64,000 bases of DNA from Dreissena polymorpha. Taxonomy: Eukaryota > Mollusca > Bivalvia > Myida > Dreissenidae. The translations under genes and the position numbers were made by a program. The notes under the pieces are model-generated. The model was given only the letters and a program-made list of their open reading frames with translations, did no database searches and was not told the DNA's origin. This document shows positions 60,001-64,000 of the stretch, piece after piece (positions within the stretch are counted from its first letter, which is position 1; each line of letters starts with the position of its first letter). The stretch is from assembly GCF_020536995.1 (NCBI RefSeq), contig NC_068367.1, positions 66,123,993 to 66,187,992 on the forward strand, written 5' to 3'.

Positions 60001-62988
60001 AGCAAAGTTTGTAAGATTTTAAAAGAAAGCTCACTAAAGAATGGTAAGACTCACTGGAATTTAACACAAAGAATATAAAGTTTCCTTTTATCTATTCTCT
60101 AAAAAGAATCGTACCTAAAATTCCTGATCAAATCATTGGGAAAGATATTGCAAATCATGACTTCATAATTCAAATTTAAGGTGGTGTTTACATGTTATCT
60201 TTCTTTTTATACAAATCAGCACATTACATATGATATTCTGTACTGTTATGTTAAATTATTCTGTCTCGGAAAGATGAACAAAGATATCGAAATAAAATAA
60301 AGTGTGAACAATACTTGTATTTTCAATTGTTGGAAATATTTTGGTTTTCTTATACAAAGTCTATAAGAAGACAGTTGGTCAAAAACGTCACTCAAGAACT
60401 TCAGTTCCTGGGCCCATATTCACCAACCAATCATTAGACTTAAGTATAAGAACAAGACTTTTGTCAAGCAATATGGTCCCCTACCCGTGAAACTCCACCA
60501 TTGTCAGATTTTGTTGTTGTTGCCATAGCAACCAGAAATTTTGACGATGGAACAAATTGAAATGATGTGCATAATCTCCATATTGCCATCTATCCATGTT
60601 TCAAGTTTCATGAAAAAATATTAAAAACTTTTGAAGTTATCGCAGGATCCAGAAAAGTTTGACAGACTGACTGACTGACTGACAAACTGACGGACACACA
60701 GAGCACAAACCGTAAGTCCCCTCAGGTTTTACCAGTAGGGGTCTATAAACTTGTTGAGTCTAAATTGACATTTTACACCTCAAATGACATCATTCTTCAT
60801 ATAAAAAGAGTGCTCATGACATAAGAAACATTATTGGTCTGCATCTATTTAATGTGTAAGGAGATATTTATTGAGTCTTAGTCAAGTCTATATACATTTG
60901 AGCCGCGCTCTGTGAAAAAGGGGTTTAATGCATGTGCATAAAGTGTCGTCCCAGATTAGCCTGTGCAGTCCACACTGGATATCCGTCAAGAAGGGTCTTT
61001 CCTTTAGTGAAAAATACATCAAGCGCAGAAAGTGTTGTCCCTGATTAGCCTGTGTGGACTGCACAGGCTAATCTGGGACAACACTTTACGCACATGCATT
61101 AAACCCTCTTTTCATACAGCGCAGCTCATTTGTACTTATGTCTAAAAATGATTTGTTGTATAGGCACCCAGATCTATTGAAGTAATTATACTTATATTTA
61201 TATGTTTAACCATCAAAGAGGACAAATTACACAGTTGTTGGAATCCATCCTATTTAAAGATCTTTCAAAATGACGTTATAATGACTGAGCCGAGTTGATT
61301 GCATGTCCACTTGTTATCAAGTCATAGAAAAATGTATTAATTATTTGTGTACAAGTGAGTTTTATCCATGCTTATTGTACATTGCAACTTTGTTTTACAG
61401 AATTTAATTGACAAACTATGATTTTATGTACAACAACACATACAGAGGTCATATACCATAATCACACAGTATAATGCAAATGCTTTTACTGAACAACTAC
61501 TTCCAAACATGACACAGGCTCTGAAGGTGATCACCATGTCAAAGCACTTTCAGGGCTAAAAGTTTACAAAACTGAAAAAAAGAAAGAAAATGTAGCTAAG
61601 GGCCTGCCTGGGTCAATAAAATGTAGCTAGGGGCCAGGGTAGGTCCATAAAATGTAGCAAGGGGCCTGGGTGGGTCCAGAAAATTTAGCTTGCAGCCTGG
61701 GTGGGTCCAGAAAATAAAAGTGGGGGCCTGGGTGGATCCATAAAATATAGCTAAGGACCTGGGTGGATCCAGAAAATGTAGCTAGGGGCCTGGGTGGGTC
61801 CATGAAATGTTGCTAGGGGCCTGGGTGGGTCCATAAAATGTAGCTAGGGGCCTGGGTGGGTCCATAAAATGTACCTAGGGGTCTGGATGGGTCCAGAAAA
61901 TGTAGCTAGGGGCCTGGTTGGGTCCAAAAAATGTAGCTAGGGGACTGGGTGGGTCCAGAAAAAGTAGCTAGGGGCCTGGCTGGGTGCAGAAAATGTAGAC
62001 AGGGGCCTGGCTGAGTCCACAAAATGTAGCAAGGGGCCTGGCTGGATCTAGAAAATGTAGCTAGGGGCCTGACTGGGTCCTGAAAATGTAGCTAGGGGAG
62101 GGTGGGGGGGGAAGAAAATGTAGCTAAGGCCTGACTGAGTCCACAAAATGTAGCTAGGGGCCTGGGTGGGTCCAGTTAATGTAGCTAGGGGTCTGGGTGA
62201 GTCCAGAAAAGGTAGCTAGGGGTCATGGTGATGTACTTATTGTGGGCCCAGAAGCCCAATACATTTTGCAAAATGACACAATTAAAACTACCTCCGAAAT
62301 TAACAAAGTAAAAAATTAATACTTATTTCGAAAGTACTAATCAAAGTTAATATCTGATTACATTGTCAGAAAATAACATTTATAATCAGTCTATTTCAAC
62401 CTCTATGGGGTAGTTATTTACTTCTACTAAATATAAATACATGATAATAAACCATATCAACCAGCAAGTAAATGTTTTTCTTTAAATTAGTTTAAGATTT
62501 CAAATGATTTGTTAAGTAACATATACCCAAATCTCTTTATCCAGTGCAAGTGTGTGCAAGTACATGTGTCTCAACATTTGATCAGGGCAATTTTTTTCAA
62601 AAGGTTAACCATTGTTAATGATTTTCCAAAATAAACAAATCATAGCAAACAAATCTACAGCTTTTAGGCTTCATATAAAAATGTATACAGTAAAGAAAGA
62701 CAAATTAATCTCCGAGCCTAAACCATGTTTAATTTAACTTGTGATTAAACTTTCGAAACTAAGTCCAGGTGTACAATCATGGTTGCCGTGATAACACACT
62801 GTTACCAAGGTGATACGTACCAAGGGTCGGGGCACCCTGAACCTCTCATCCTGGGGCGTGGTTTCCTCCTCGTCTGTTTCCAGCTCGTGTCGAGAGACCA
62901 CGATGAGAACGGTGGAACCAAGAGGTGTGTTTCTCAGCATGGCCACTGCATCGCGCTGGGTTTTACCGGTCATCTCTACACCATTAAC
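35481..62988 (-). CDS. PARD3: Par-3 (partitioning defective 3) polarity scaffold, 3' part of gene in 15 exons
   Basis: Par-3 is the scaffold of the Par-3/Par-6/aPKC complex that sets apical-basal and asymmetric-division polarity at the cell cortex. Joining the 15 exons listed below gives about 1021 codons. In order they encode the C-terminal half of PDZ2, a linker, all of PDZ3 (carboxylate loop GLGV), the aPKC-binding/substrate block GFGRQSMSEKR, the LKRFSSLENL and NESFRAAVDRSYD blocks, the basic KKSGGFLKGLFKFGGGK block, a coiled-coil region (AERIQQLRADHQRR) and a Gln/Asn/Tyr-rich tail ending PNSAKV. All match the order in vertebrate PARD3, remembered and not aligned. The exons for the N-terminal oligomerisation domain, PDZ1 and the start of PDZ2 lie beyond 64000. 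Two exons (10 and 15 in my numbering) each lack one base. Family identity is very secure; individual small exons less so. Confidence 0.95.
37080..37162 (-). CDS. PARD3: Par-3 exon 14
   Basis: Acceptor TTCTTTTACCAG|AAATTG, donor ACAGAAAG|GTGAGT, 83 bp, enters phase 0 and leaves two bases, joining exon 15 as AG+A. It reads KLAKCNTLVNWKGQGQRSRP and SSRNQTE. Sequence similarity to other Par-3 proteins is weak here; the call rests on excellent splice sites and matching phase on both sides. Confidence 0.78.
37163..39564. other. Par-3 intron between exons 13 and 14; no exon or element defined
   Basis: AT-rich, with T-runs. I looked for further C-terminal exons in both phases and found none with paired splice sites and an open frame. 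Confidence 0.5.
39565..40760 (-). repeat. ~75-bp minisatellite of exon tail plus 5' splice site, ~16 units
   Basis: Each unit, read on the minus strand, is GAGTATGAGAGGATCATACA, GGAGCAGGAGAGACAG|GTATGTTACCACGGCAACCAG and GGGGGTGGGGTAGGGG. The unit nearest the acceptor side (about 40690-40760) is the real end of exon 13; the other ~15 are intronic. Nearly all keep an intact donor (CAG|GTATGT, one CAG|GTGTGT, one CAA|GTATGT); the unit near 39660 has lost it (GATATGTT). Reading through the real donor meets TAG after 11 codons. Unit lengths are 73-77 bp. Confidence 0.95.
40712..40851 (-). CDS. PARD3: Par-3 exon 13: coiled-coil exon whose 3' end is amplified in the intron
   Basis: Acceptor ACCTTCTAG|ACCAGC, donor GAGACAG|GTATGT, 140 bp, phase 1-0. 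It reads QPVNRAERIQQLRADHQRRH, QERQGQYPQEEREEEYERII and QEQERQ; AERIQQLR matches vertebrate HDRIQRLRQEF at the start of a coiled coil. The last ~40 bases, EEYERIIQEQERQ plus the donor, recur about 15 times in the following intron (39565-40760). Confidence 0.93.
41209..41333 (-). CDS. PARD3: Par-3 exon 12
   Basis: Acceptor GTATTGATTACAG|GGCGCA, donor CATTCAG|GTGTGA, 125 bp, enters phase 2 and leaves one base. It codes for AQEIYHQEQQQYDRDGRGM then IAQLYHASPDPHSLGHSSP, corresponding to the charged region (DYAEIQDFHRTFG...LYAQVKKP) of vertebrate Par-3. Confidence 0.88.
41910..42137 (-). CDS. PARD3: Par-3 exon 11: basic block and Glu/Arg region
   Basis: Acceptor CTATCTAACAG|GTTTGG, donor CATGACAG|GTGAGA, 228 bp, phase 2-2. 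It begins FGGGKARSKTPVDEVGKGK, finishing the basic patch that in Par-3 proteins binds acidic membrane lipids. A short internal duplication GPRTEVT-GPRTEVT follows, then the Glu/Arg-rich EHMEYEEQRWREAQAQHDR. Confidence 0.93.
42633..42791 (-). CDS. PARD3: Par-3 exon 10: acidic stretch to basic KKSGGFLKGLFK block (frame break)
   Basis: Acceptor ACCTTTCCAG|TGGAGG, donor TTCAA|GTAAGT. In the incoming frame it reads EEEGSEGGSAGFDPTNSARS and SVSDNVFGEDGK. In the outgoing frame the 3' part reads GRKNKETKKSGGFLKGLFK, which matches vertebrate KKGMLKGLGDMFRFGKH and joins in phase to the next exon. The two frames are offset by one missing base near 42698-42704 (GGAAAG where GGAAAAG would be continuous). 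The exon is 159 bp; the phases demand 160. Confidence 0.9.
43270..44865. repeat. Bivalve-type dispersed repeats in Par-3 intron
   Basis: Two related starts, CAAGAGGGCAGTGGTGGCTC at 43273 and CAAGAGGGCCATGGTGGCCC at 44160. The second is followed by several modules of the form CCAAGTTTCATGAAGATTGG...GTGTTAACAA(G)GTTT, ending ACCATGAGCACATTGTTCTT AGGTGAGCT. The AT-rich stretch between them (43320-44155) is unassigned. Confidence 0.65.
45195..45335 (-). repeat. Possible tRNA-derived SINE head
   Basis: On the minus strand CTGGTTGGCGCAGTGGTATG resembles an A box; a convincing B box at the right spacing is lacking. GGGGGAAATC is doubled at the other end. Confidence 0.3.
46830..47063. mobile_element. 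GAGCC-type MITE in Par-3 intron, diverged
   Basis: GAGCC start, CCAGATTAGCCTATGCAGAC core, GGTGGAAAGTGTCATCCC and a GACCGGCTC end. It lies 150 bp downstream of exon 9's donor. Confidence 0.6.
47216..47353 (-). CDS. PARD3: Par-3 exon 9: probable cassette exon
   Basis: Acceptor CTCCTCCCTCAG|CGGGTG with a good pyrimidine tract, donor CTGAAG|GTACTA, 138 bp, phase 1-1, open throughout. It reads GDLVARDTPGLQRSRSGNIA and CSVSSVHHVPSDICKSLDY. SRSGNIACSVSS is reminiscent of vertebrate SRSGRESVSTAS at the same place. Skipping it keeps the frame. Confidence 0.7.
48350..48583 (-). CDS. PARD3: Par-3 exon 8: SSLENL and NESFRAAVDRSYD blocks
   Basis: Acceptor AAATTTCCAG|CAAACA, donor GACACAT|GTAAGT, 234 bp, phase 1-1. 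LKRFSSLENLST corresponds to the vertebrate KKSSSLESLQT site, a Par-1/14-3-3 region, and ARRRGGNESFRAAVDRSYD to RGCNESFRAAIDKSYD. An acidic stretch (YDDDEDEG) lies between them. A CA/CCA-rich tract (48270-48340) follows the donor. Confidence 0.95.
49027..49336. mobile_element. GAGCC-type MITE fragments with a 32-bp triplication
   Basis: Two repeats of the internal TATA(A/G)(A/G)A(A/G)ACTTCCTTTAAA motif (49039, 49131), then at 49204-49299 three exact tandem copies of a 32-bp unit GACTGCACAGGCTAATCAGG plus GATGTCAATTAT, then the family end GCATTAAGGCTGG. Confidence 0.6.
50994..51125 (-). CDS. PARD3: Par-3 exon 7: Ser/Arg-rich block
   Basis: Acceptor CTATATAG|GCATTC, donor TACCGCT|GTATGT, 132 bp, phase 1-1. 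It encodes IQQSIQKSGSYRRLVRAESA, ESLLSRSNSNINSSRTLVHE and KYR: codon-like composition, no stops, and RRLVRAES/SRSNS motifs that look like kinase or 14-3-3 sites. The neighbouring intron is AT-rich, so this GC-richer stretch stands out. Confidence 0.85.
51200..51406. mobile_element. GAGCC-type MITE in Par-3 intron
   Basis: GAGGCTCGCTCTGGGAAAAT...TTAATGCATGG and ACGCACATGCATTAAGCCCC...AGCAAGGCTC arms are inverted. It lies 74 bp upstream of the exon 7 acceptor. Confidence 0.7.
53305..53534. mobile_element. TTAACCC-type MITE with palindromic centre
   Basis: Ends TTAACCCATTTATGCATAG and GGCATAAATGGGTTAA are inverted. The interior has AAACAGCACAGACCCTGATG AGACGCCGCG and its near-inverse CGGTGTCTCATCTGGGTCTA...GCTGTTTG. 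Confidence 0.7.
53667..53928. mobile_element. GAGCC-type MITE in Par-3 intron
   Basis: Full-length relative of 33330-33590: GAGCCTCCCTATGTGAAAAG left, CTTTTTCACAGAGCAGGGCC right, with both internal palindromes. Confidence 0.7.
54416..54448 (-). CDS. PARD3: Par-3 exon 6: candidate 33-bp microexon
   Basis: Acceptor TAATTCACATTTCAG|GATCC and donor ACGATG|GTAGGA enclose exactly 33 bases in phase 1-1. They read (G)SMHQRGKSYD(G). The basic RGKSYD has the flavour of the vertebrate RKSKSMD stretch at this position. Support is splice signals, phase and place only; it may be alternatively used or chance. Confidence 0.5.
54519..54772. mobile_element. GAGCC-type MITE in Par-3 intron
   Basis: GAGCTTTGCTCTGTGAAAAC...CTGTGCAGTCCACTTGGGC and GCCTGTGAAGACTGCACAGG...AAAGGGAGGCTC. 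It begins 70 bp upstream of the microexon acceptor. Confidence 0.7.
54828..55042. mobile_element. TTAACCCTTT-type MITE with palindromic centre
   Basis: Ends TTAACCCTTTGCATGCTGG and CCAGCACTGAAAGGGTTAA. Centre: CCAAACAGTTTGGATCCTGA and TCTGGATCCAAACTGTTTGC around a CCACGTTCTGTGGCGTCTC stem. Same design as 53305-53534. Confidence 0.75.
55666..55799 (-). CDS. PARD3: Par-3 exon 5: aPKC-binding/phosphorylation block
   Basis: Acceptor TTATTTACAG|GACCCC, donor AATAAAG|GTATTG. It contains GFSRDGFGRQSMSEKRKGH, the conserved CR3 motif whose serine (QSMSEKR) is phosphorylated by atypical PKC and which docks in the kinase's substrate groove. It is the most diagnostic motif of the family and is intact. 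It leaves one base (phase 1), which begins the run of symmetric exons. Confidence 0.96.
56112..56251 (-). CDS. PARD3: Par-3 exon 4: linker before the aPKC site
   Basis: Acceptor TTTTTTTCAG|CGTCCC, donor GAGCT|GTAGGT, enters in phase 0 and leaves two bases. It codes for RPRPHSTLGIEHGSPSESSD and then EPAWIKGPDWNRHPSQASDESE, comparable in place to vertebrate [20 protein letters not shown]. It has no start codon of its own and is too short to stand out alone; the phase fits both neighbours exactly. Confidence 0.85.
57174..57644 (-). CDS. PARD3: Par-3 exon 3: second half of PDZ3 and following linker
   Basis: Acceptor TTATTTCTAG|GATGG, donor AAACAG|GTAGCA, phase 0-0, 157 codons. It begins DGRLQVNDQLLEVNEVSL and continues through the final helix and strand (TEAMDLLRNAM...INIKVARRI), completing PDZ3. 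The remainder is a Pro/Ser/Asn-rich linker with SPSPFTSPG and a NMFLDRIIAGNG segment like the vertebrate SRIMGESG stretch. A 31-bp triplicate repeat lies 20 bp upstream of the acceptor. Confidence 0.95.
57665..57757. repeat. 31-bp triplicate repeat just upstream of Par-3 exon 3
   Basis: Three almost exact copies of ATATATGATAGGCTACAGAT plus CAATATTAAGA at 57665, 57696 and 57727. On the gene's strand the array covers the region 21-113 bases upstream of the exon 3 acceptor, where branch point and pyrimidine tract would lie. Confidence 0.95.
58447..58823. mobile_element. Candidate TIR element, ~377 bp (CCCCCGTTC ends)
   Basis: Left CCCCCGTTCACACATAG and right, read inwards, CCCCCGTTCTCACAGAG are inverted with one gap or mismatch. 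GC-rich interior with repeated ACGTGGCC/GCGTGGCC words, unlike the surrounding intron. No clear duplication. It ends 50 bp downstream of exon 2's donor. Confidence 0.55.
58874..59173 (-). CDS. PARD3: Par-3 exon 2: linker and first half of PDZ3
   Basis: Acceptor TGCTTTCAG|CATGAC, donor TCGAAG|GTACAT, phase 0-0, 100 codons. After an Asp/Asn-rich linker comes FNIALNDTGSAGLGVSVKGK, with the PDZ carboxylate-binding loop GLGV, then DLGIFVKAVINGGAASK. These match PDZ3 of vertebrate Par-3 (NDSGSAGLGVSVKG, IFVKSIINGGAASK). The exon break falls exactly after GGAASK. Confidence 0.95.
60455..60745. repeat. Bivalve-type dispersed repeat, copy A
   Basis: GCAATATGGTCCCCTACCCG...CATAGCAACCAGAA...GATGTGCATAATCTCCATAT...(GACT)n...CACCAGTAGGGG-like end. 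About 85-90% identical by eye to 63281-63590 in the same orientation. Confidence 0.8.
60900..61127. mobile_element. GAGCC-type MITE in Par-3 intron
   Basis: GAGCCGCGCTCTGTGAAAAA...TTAATGCATGTGC and GCACATGCATTAAACCCTCT...ACAGCGCAGCTC. The left internal palindrome is shortened. Confidence 0.7.
61588..62225. repeat. ~31-bp minisatellite, ~20 copies, in Par-3 intron
   Basis: Unit AAAATGTAGCTAGGGGCCTG plus GGTGGGTCCAT with many single variants. Strand-asymmetric (G-rich on plus). It is 600 bp downstream of exon 1's donor. Confidence 0.95.
62821..62988 (-). CDS. PARD3: Par-3 exon 1 of window: end of PDZ2
   Basis: Acceptor CATCCCCAG|GTTAATGG, donor CCCTTG|GTACGT, phase 0-0, 56 codons. VNGVEMTGKTQRDAVAMLRN is the last beta strand and helix of PDZ2 (vertebrate VNGVDLVGKSQEEVVSLLR), followed by an acidic linker (ELETDEEETTPQDE). 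A pair of direct repeats brackets this exon (60455-60745 and 63281-63590). Confidence 0.92.
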
Positions 62989-63280
62989 CTGGGGATGGAG
63001 TGTGCAGTGCATGGTCAATTAATAGACAATGCTGGACCTGGTTGCGGTGATTAAATAACCTCTAGATTGAACACTAATGAAATTGTAAATAAATTCTTTA
63101 TCCATTCTTATGCAAAAATAAGTTTCATTAAATTAGCTCTAGCTTGAACATTATTGAAATAGTCACTTAATATCTTATTTATTTTTTTGCTAAATAAGTT
63201 TCATCAAATTAGTTCTAGCTGAAACATTATTGTTTAGTTCCTTGATACTTTATCCATTCTTTCACAAAATAAGCTTAATA

Positions 63281-63590
63281 AAACAAGAGATTGCCAAGCA
63301 ATATTGTCCCCTACCGGTGAAACTCCACCATCGTCACAATATTTTTTTATTTGTATGTTTTATATTTGTTGTCATAGCAACCAGAATTCTTGACGTAGGA
63401 ACAAAATGAAATGATGTGCATAATCTCCATATTGCCATCTATCCATGTTTCAAGTTTCATGAAAAAATAAAAAGAACTTTTAAAGTTATCACAGGATCCA
63501 GAAAAGTGTGACAGACAGACAGACTGACTGACAGACTGACTGACGGACAGAGTGCAAACCATAAGTCCCCTCTGGTTTCACCAGTAGGGA
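63281..63590. repeat. Bivalve-type dispersed repeat, copy B
   Basis: Partner of 60455-60745 with the same ends (GCAATATTGTCCCCTACCGG ... TTCACCAGTAGGG) and an internal (GACA/GACT)n tract. Confidence 0.8.
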
Positions 63591-63616
63591 ACAATAAGCT
63601 CCAAGTTGAAAATATT

Positions 63617-63806
63617 GAAACAGTAAGTTATTGACTGATCCATTTTTTGAAACAGTAAGTTATTGACTGATCCATTTTTTGAAACAGTAAGTTATTGACT
63701 GATCCATTTTTTGAAACAGTAAGTTATTGACTGATCCATGTTTTGAAACAGTAAGTTATTGACTGATCCATTTTGCGAAACAGTAAGTTATTGACTGATC
63801 CATCTT
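63617..63806. repeat. 32-bp tandem repeat, 6 copies
   Basis: GAAACAGTAAGTTATTGACT plus GATCCATTTTTT, starting at 63617 and every 32 bases to 63777, with one or two variants per unit. Confidence 0.95.
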
Positions 63807-64000
63807 TTCGAAAATTATGTATCATCTTAACAACTGTAGCATGAACAATATTGAAATAGTTTCTTGATACTTTATCCATTATTTTGCAAACTGAGTTTAT
63901 TCAATTTAGCTTTAACCCAAATGCTAGTTTTTCCAGGCTATATCTAGTGACAGGGGTGTGGTTTTGAAAACATATCAGGGACCGCAAATACCATTCTTCC

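Noticed and set aside
1-64000. Retroviral, LTR, Polinton or LINE protein remains
   Set aside because: No reverse transcriptase, integrase, capsid, protease or envelope motif was recognised in any frame I read, and no paired long terminal repeats were seen.

Overview
The window is animal nuclear DNA, most likely from a dreissenid bivalve (zebra or quagga mussel). The reasons are large introns, AT-rich intergenic DNA, and at least twelve copies of a short inverted-repeat element whose core (GCCTGTGCAG...CTGCACAGGC and TTACGCACATGCATTAAGCCC-like ends) I remember as typical of Dreissena. The species call is from memory and was not searched.

Layout. 1-11588: head-to-tail array of a ~2.48-kb unit, copies almost identical, interrupted at one fixed site by a ~476-bp MITE flanked by TTAA; one junction (8621-8632) is the empty site. 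11589-35400: no gene I can recognise, but many repeats: minisatellites of 42, 54, 65, 95 and 145 bp, GTA and GAT microsatellites, a pogo/Tigger-like TIR element with TA duplications (29034-30055), another TIR element (20061-21273), bivalve-type dispersed repeats rich in AAGGTCAAGGTCA, and a 100-N gap beside a 34-G run.

35481-62988 (minus strand): the 3' two thirds of the host gene for the cell-polarity scaffold Par-3 (PARD3/Bazooka). I assembled 15 exons by hand from splice signals and reading phase: the end of PDZ2, the whole of PDZ3, the aPKC-binding block (GFGRQSMSEKR), the NESFRAAVDRSYD block, the basic KKSGGFLKGLFKFG block, the coiled-coil region and a Gln/Asn-rich C-terminus. The 5' exons (N-terminal domain, PDZ1, start of PDZ2) lie beyond 64000. 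Together the exons give about 1021 codons. Two exons each lack one base needed to keep frame, either assembly indels or real lesions.

Most notable: (1) the 3' tail of a Par-3 coiled-coil exon together with its 5' splice site has been amplified into ~16 tandem ~75-bp units in the following intron, giving a string of competing donor sites; (2) four consecutive Par-3 exons are all phase 1-1, a freely combinable cassette block; (3) the MITE filled/empty sites inside the left array, with the array's right edge exactly at a MITE end; (4) a minisatellite built from the 3' part of a tRNA-derived SINE. I saw no retrovirus, LTR element, Polinton or toxin-gene remains.
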